A stretch of 9,107 nucleotides of DNA. It comes from Bacillota bacterium. GTDB taxonomy: Bacteria; Bacillota; Bacilli; Alicyclobacillales; SLC66. How positions within the stretch are numbered: the first letter of the stretch is position 1; every line of letters begins with the position of its first letter. Position numbers and translations under genes: made by a program. The stretch is taken from contig JAJZZT010000124.1 in NCBI GenBank assembly GCA_021797415.1, positions 1-9,107 on the forward strand, in the 5' to 3' direction. Below, in pieces: positions 6,788-9,107 of this stretch. The notes below the pieces were generated by a model. That model worked only from the letters and a program-made list of their open reading frames with translations. It had not been told where the DNA came from and did no database searches.

Positions 6788-7186
6788 AACATTCTCGTAC
6801 TGGACTTCCTCCCGGCCGTCGTCACCCATCTGGTAGACAAAAGGCGTGACGCCGGACATTCGGCCGGAAAGGACCTCGTCCGCCACTTCCCCGTCCACAA
6901 AGTATCCACGGATCACCTGATTGTTCGCGTAATCCATGATCAAGGCGCCGTTAAAGAGGATCGCGGGGTGTCGCCAGTGGACTTGCGCCACATGCGGTTT
7001 GGCGCTGACCAGACTGCGCGCTGTGGCAAAAGCGATCACATGACCGGCGGTGAGAGCGTCATTTAGCACCTTGATCGTGTAGTCGGACAGACTGGCCGAG
7101 ACATTCAGCAGGGTGCCGTCGAGATCCGTGAGAAAATACTTCGGACTCACGGTTGTGCTCACGCTTGGATTCACGGCTGAACTCAC
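6779..7186 (-). pseudogene. Cof-type HAD-IIB hydrolase, N-terminal part only
   Basis: N-terminal 135 residues of a Cof-type phosphatase, a family normally about 260-280 residues long. Motif I is YFLTDLDGTLL (residues 17-27) and motif II is in AFATARS. HPAILFNGALIMD and the start of the C2 cap (GVTPFVYQMGDDG) follow, and the frame stops at TAG 6779-6781 after QYENVHN. Motifs III and IV are gone. The preferred start is GTG at 7184-7186, which overlaps the stop of the preceding gene by four bases (GTGA). Three further in-frame GTGs follow at four-codon intervals inside a 12-base tandem repeat, so the exact start is uncertain. The frame is open back to 7348, but that part is the out-of-frame shadow of the preceding gene. 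The next bases belong to a different HAD gene. Confidence 0.75.
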
Positions 7187-7191
7187 GGAGA
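7144..7191. repeat. Four 12-base tandem repeats at the HAD gene start
   Basis: Four imperfect copies, GACTCACGGTTG, TGCTCACGCTTG, GATTCACGGCTG and AACTCACGGAGA, run head to tail. On the coding (minus) strand each copy supplies one in-frame GTG, so the protein begins with a Val-x-x-x pattern repeated four times. The first GTG overlaps the TGA of the upstream gene. Confidence 0.7.
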
Positions 7192-7533
7192 ACCAGCGCC
7201 CCCCACTCCACGAACCGAACCGGAGTCTCGCTCCACCTTGCAGACGCGAGCGGCAAAATTCTGATACCAATCCTGGACTCCCCGCTGCTGGGCCACCCGA
7301 TGGCGTCCATGCTGTTTCCAGGCCGCGATGGCCTCCTCCGACTCCCAATACGACACGGTGATGCCAAAACCGCTGTCATCCCGCGTGCTCTCCATACCGA
7401 GAAAGCCCGGCTGCTGTTCGGCCAACGCAACCATCTCTTCCGCCATTTTCTTATATCCACGATCTCCGTCACTTCGCAACGAAGTGAAGATCACCGCGTA
7501 ATACGGTGGCGCCGGAGTCCTAGCCAAGCCCAC
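7183..7533 (-). CDS. Antibiotic biosynthesis monooxygenase (ABM) fold protein, YqjZ-like
   Basis: A 116-residue protein with the ABM ferredoxin-like fold pattern. It reads PPYYAVIFTSLRS, then MAEEMVALAEQQPGFLGMES, then GITVSYWESEEAIAAWKQHG, HRVAQQRG and DWYQNFAARVCKVER. The strand-helix-strand order and the PGFLG...YWES...W..H spacing are typical of the family, which includes YqjZ and the heme-degrading HmoA/HmoB proteins. Members are small cytoplasmic dimers; the substrate here cannot be told. The GTG start at 7531-7533 is supported by AAAGGGGG, about eight bases upstream. The tail after KVER (DSGSVRGVGGAGSP) looks like an unstructured extension overlapping the next gene's leader. The stop overlaps the next gene's GTG by four bases, indicating coupling. 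The MFS gene ends 85 bases upstream on the same strand with no clear terminator between. Confidence 0.88.
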   Translation of the reverse strand: MGLARTPAPPYYAVIFTSLRSDGDRGYKKMAEEMVALAEQQPGFLGMESTRDDSGFGITVSYWESEEAIAAWKQHGRHRVAQQRGVQDWYQNFAARVCKVERDSGSVRGVGGAGSP

Positions 7534-7618
7534 GTCAAGTTCCCCCTTTGACTATTCGGTTGGATCAACGATCGAGGTTACGCTCCCGACAACGCAGGCA
7601 CATCTTCCTGGTGCGCGT

Positions 7619-8851
7619 TCATCCGCTCTTCTGGGACGCTGGAAAAGACGCCTCGCGCCGCATATTGACACTCACGTTCACGATGGCCAGGACCATGATC
7701 AACACGGTGAGCAGGCCAAACGCGATCGGCGCGCTGATCGCAAGCGGCCCAAGCAGCGGCGGCACCAGCGCCACCCCGACGTTGGAAGCCATGCTGAATC
7801 CAGCTGTCTGCACCCCCGCTCCTTCCGCTTCCCGCGCAGCGGCGGCCGTCGCGGCAAGCGACAGGGCGTAACAGCCATTGCCAAACAGTCCGAGCAGAAA
7901 AAAGATCACCTTCAGGAGACTTGCCGACGCCTGTATGCCCTGCGTGAACACAAGCACCACCAGTACAGTGAGAATTGCCGTGAGCACTATCAGAACCAGT
8001 TGCCACACCCCACTCTTGCCGAACACGTCAGCCAACGAGGGGAACAACGTCGCTCCGACGGCGGAACCGAGAAAGGTAAGCGCTGTCATCGTGCCGCCCA
8101 ACTGGATTGCGTCCGGAATGTTCAGGTGCAGCATGACGCTTACCGAAATGCCCCCAAACATCACGCTTGTGGACGCGATGGCAAGCCCAATCCACCACCA
8201 CCTCGGCGATCCAAAGACAATCCGGCGCGTTCCCTCTGCCGCCGCGCTCTCTCCAACTCCCGCTTGCTCGGCCGGGATTTTGTTGACCGCCGAAAACAGA
8301 AACACGCCCACCAGCGCATTCAGGATCCAGGTGAGCACGAGGGTTCCCCGCAAGCCAAACGCGGCAAGGAGAGTCGGTCCAAAAAAGGCGCCCATCGACA
8401 TCCCGAAGAACAGCATGCCGATCGTGAGTCCGGTTACCGCGCGCCAATGTGTCAGGCGGGCGCGCCGCAGCACCGCGCCGACCGGCGAGATCAGCATGGG
8501 ATAGGCGATCGCGGCGATCGCCTGGGCGAGGAAGAACCAACTGTACGAAGGGGCAAATATGCGTCCGCCCAAACCGACAAACGAGAGTACGATGGCGGTG
8601 CGCAGAACGGGCGACACCCCGTCCTTGCGCGCCCACCAGGCGGCGGGCATGCTGAAAACAATCATGGCAAAGCCGTACAGCGATATGAACAGCAGAATCG
8701 AACTGAGCGAGGCGTGCAGTTGTCCGATGAGAGCCGGTATCAGCGGCGCCAGGACGAACCAGGCAGCACCCAAAGTGAATGCAAAGGTCACATATGCGAT
8801 CGTGACCGCAACGGCGCGCGATTCGGGCGCGGACGTGCTCTCGACAGCCAT
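7619..8851 (-). CDS. MFS transporter, 12 membrane segments
   Basis: A 410-residue major facilitator superfamily permease with about twelve hydrophobic helices and a central cytoplasmic loop. Helices lie near residues 15-41, 49-73, 85-102, 105-127, 138-163, 168-188, then 219-244, 252-280, 285-307, 314-340, 347-370 and 374-397. The loop (about 190-218: NKIPAEQAGVGESAAAEGTR) divides the two six-helix halves. The loop after helix 2 (AAWWARKDGVSP) is a degenerate form of MFS motif A. The ATG at 8849-8851 has a GGGGGGAG site just upstream; an out-of-frame ATG at 8853-8855 is ignored. It is the first gene of the apparent operon with the ABM, HAD and Nudix genes. The substrate is unknown: no family-specific signature is visible, and the neighbours suggest only a link to small-molecule handling. 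The sequence seems intact. Confidence 0.9.
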   Translation of the reverse strand: MAVESTSAPESRAVAVTIAYVTFAFTLGAAWFVLAPLIPALIGQLHASLSSILLFISLYGFAMIVFSMPAAWWARKDGVSPVLRTAIVLSFVGLGGRIFAPSYSWFFLAQAIAAIAYPMLISPVGAVLRRARLTHWRAVTGLTIGMLFFGMSMGAFFGPTLLAAFGLRGTLVLTWILNALVGVFLFSAVNKIPAEQAGVGESAAAEGTRRIVFGSPRWWWIGLAIASTSVMFGGISVSVMLHLNIPDAIQLGGTMTALTFLGSAVGATLFPSLADVFGKSGVWQLVLIVLTAILTVLVVLVFTQGIQASASLLKVIFFLLGLFGNGCYALSLAATAAAAREAEGAGVQTAGFSMASNVGVALVPPLLGPLAISAPIAFGLLTVLIMVLAIVNVSVNMRREASFPASQKSG

Positions 8852-8902
8852 CCATGCTCCCCCCGGTCAAGCCAGCGTAGGGCTATACTCGTTTTGCTGT
8901 TG

Positions 8903-8908
8903 ATTGTA
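8903..8908 (-). promoter_or_regulatory. Possible -10 element upstream of the MFS gene
   Basis: On the minus strand TACAAT lies about 50 bases before the MFS start codon and matches TATAAT at five of six positions. No good -35 sits at 16-18 bases; a TTGACT is 28 bases upstream, which is too far. A second candidate, TATAGC near 8883, is nearer the gene. Tentative. Confidence 0.22.
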
Positions 8909-9018
8909 TCCTAATCCACGTGAAAAGACGATGCCCAGTCAAACAATGTGACGGGCGCCGTCTTTACCCGATGACGCGGCAATGCGCCGGGGAGTCCTGC
9001 CCCCTTTTTGAACGAACT

Positions 9019-9071
9019 GCCCGCGCATTCCCTTTCCTGGGCGCGAAGCGCCAGGAGGGGGTCAAGCGGGC
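9019..9071. repeat. Nested inverted repeat near the right edge
   Basis: An outer pair, GCCCGC (9019-9024) and GCGGGC (9066-9071), encloses an inner hairpin CCTGGGCGC-GAA-GCGCCAGG (about 9036-9055). The inner stem has eight base pairs and one bulged G. Short CCC and GGG runs between them could extend pairing. Neither strand shows a T-run directly after, so a terminator is not clear. The surrounding bases 8910-9107 hold no recognisable gene; short minus-strand readings are open but unfamiliar. Confidence 0.4.
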
Positions 9072-9107
9072 TATCTTTTGGTACTTGTCTTTGTTCTGGG
9101 CTTGCTT

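Noticed and set aside
6432..7186. A functional split or fused HAD enzyme
   Set aside because: The halves come from different HAD subfamilies with different caps, are out of frame, and the second half has no ribosome binding site.
8000..8914. 304-codon plus-strand open frame opposite the MFS gene
   Set aside because: The product is highly charged and repetitive with no domain, while the opposite strand encodes a clear 12-helix transporter.
1..9107. CRISPR array, tRNA, rRNA or insertion sequence
   Set aside because: No regularly spaced repeat and spacer units, no recognised RNA gene and no transposase or integrase motifs were seen on either strand.

Overview
The window looks like Firmicutes DNA of moderately high GC, probably Alicyclobacillaceae or a relative. 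The grounds are a recognisable YwbE/DUF2196 protein, strong AGGAGG-type ribosome binding sites, several GTG starts and a YceG/MltG-like domain protein with an Ala/Thr/His-rich linker. The placement is inferred from protein character only. No rRNA, tRNA, CRISPR array, integrase or transposase was recognised.

Layout. (1) 1-1550, plus strand: the tail of a sugar/glycerol-phosphate type ABC permease, then a complete UgpB-like solute-binding protein, closed by an 11-bp GC hairpin. (2) 1555-4362, minus strand: a degraded accessory segment. In transcription order (right to left) it holds scrambled pieces of an unrecognised gene, a superfamily I helicase with a C-terminal DUF2726-like nuclease domain that has lost its middle third and is frameshifted twice, intact ywbE, and the 3' remnant of an RNA ligase family gene. 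(3) 4420-5325, minus: an intact single-pass membrane protein with an unknown N-terminal domain and a small C-terminal YceG-like domain, preceded by a well-spaced 15-codon ORF. (4) 5386-5894: about 500 bases with no convincing intact gene. (5) 5895-8851, minus: an apparent operon read MFS transporter, antibiotic-biosynthesis-monooxygenase-fold protein, a Cof-type HAD truncated and joined to the C-terminal half of a different HAD hydrolase, and a Nudix hydrolase. (6) 8852-9107: MFS upstream region and a nested inverted repeat.

The main theme is erosion by internal deletion. The helicase has two junctions and the HAD pair one. At each, the two native-looking reading frames overlap by only about 6 to 9 bases, as expected for deletions between short direct repeats. 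I found no intact novel multi-gene system. The best intact candidates for new biology are the YceG-like membrane protein with its upstream small ORF and the cysteine-free binding protein. Assembly error cannot be excluded for the junctions from sequence alone.
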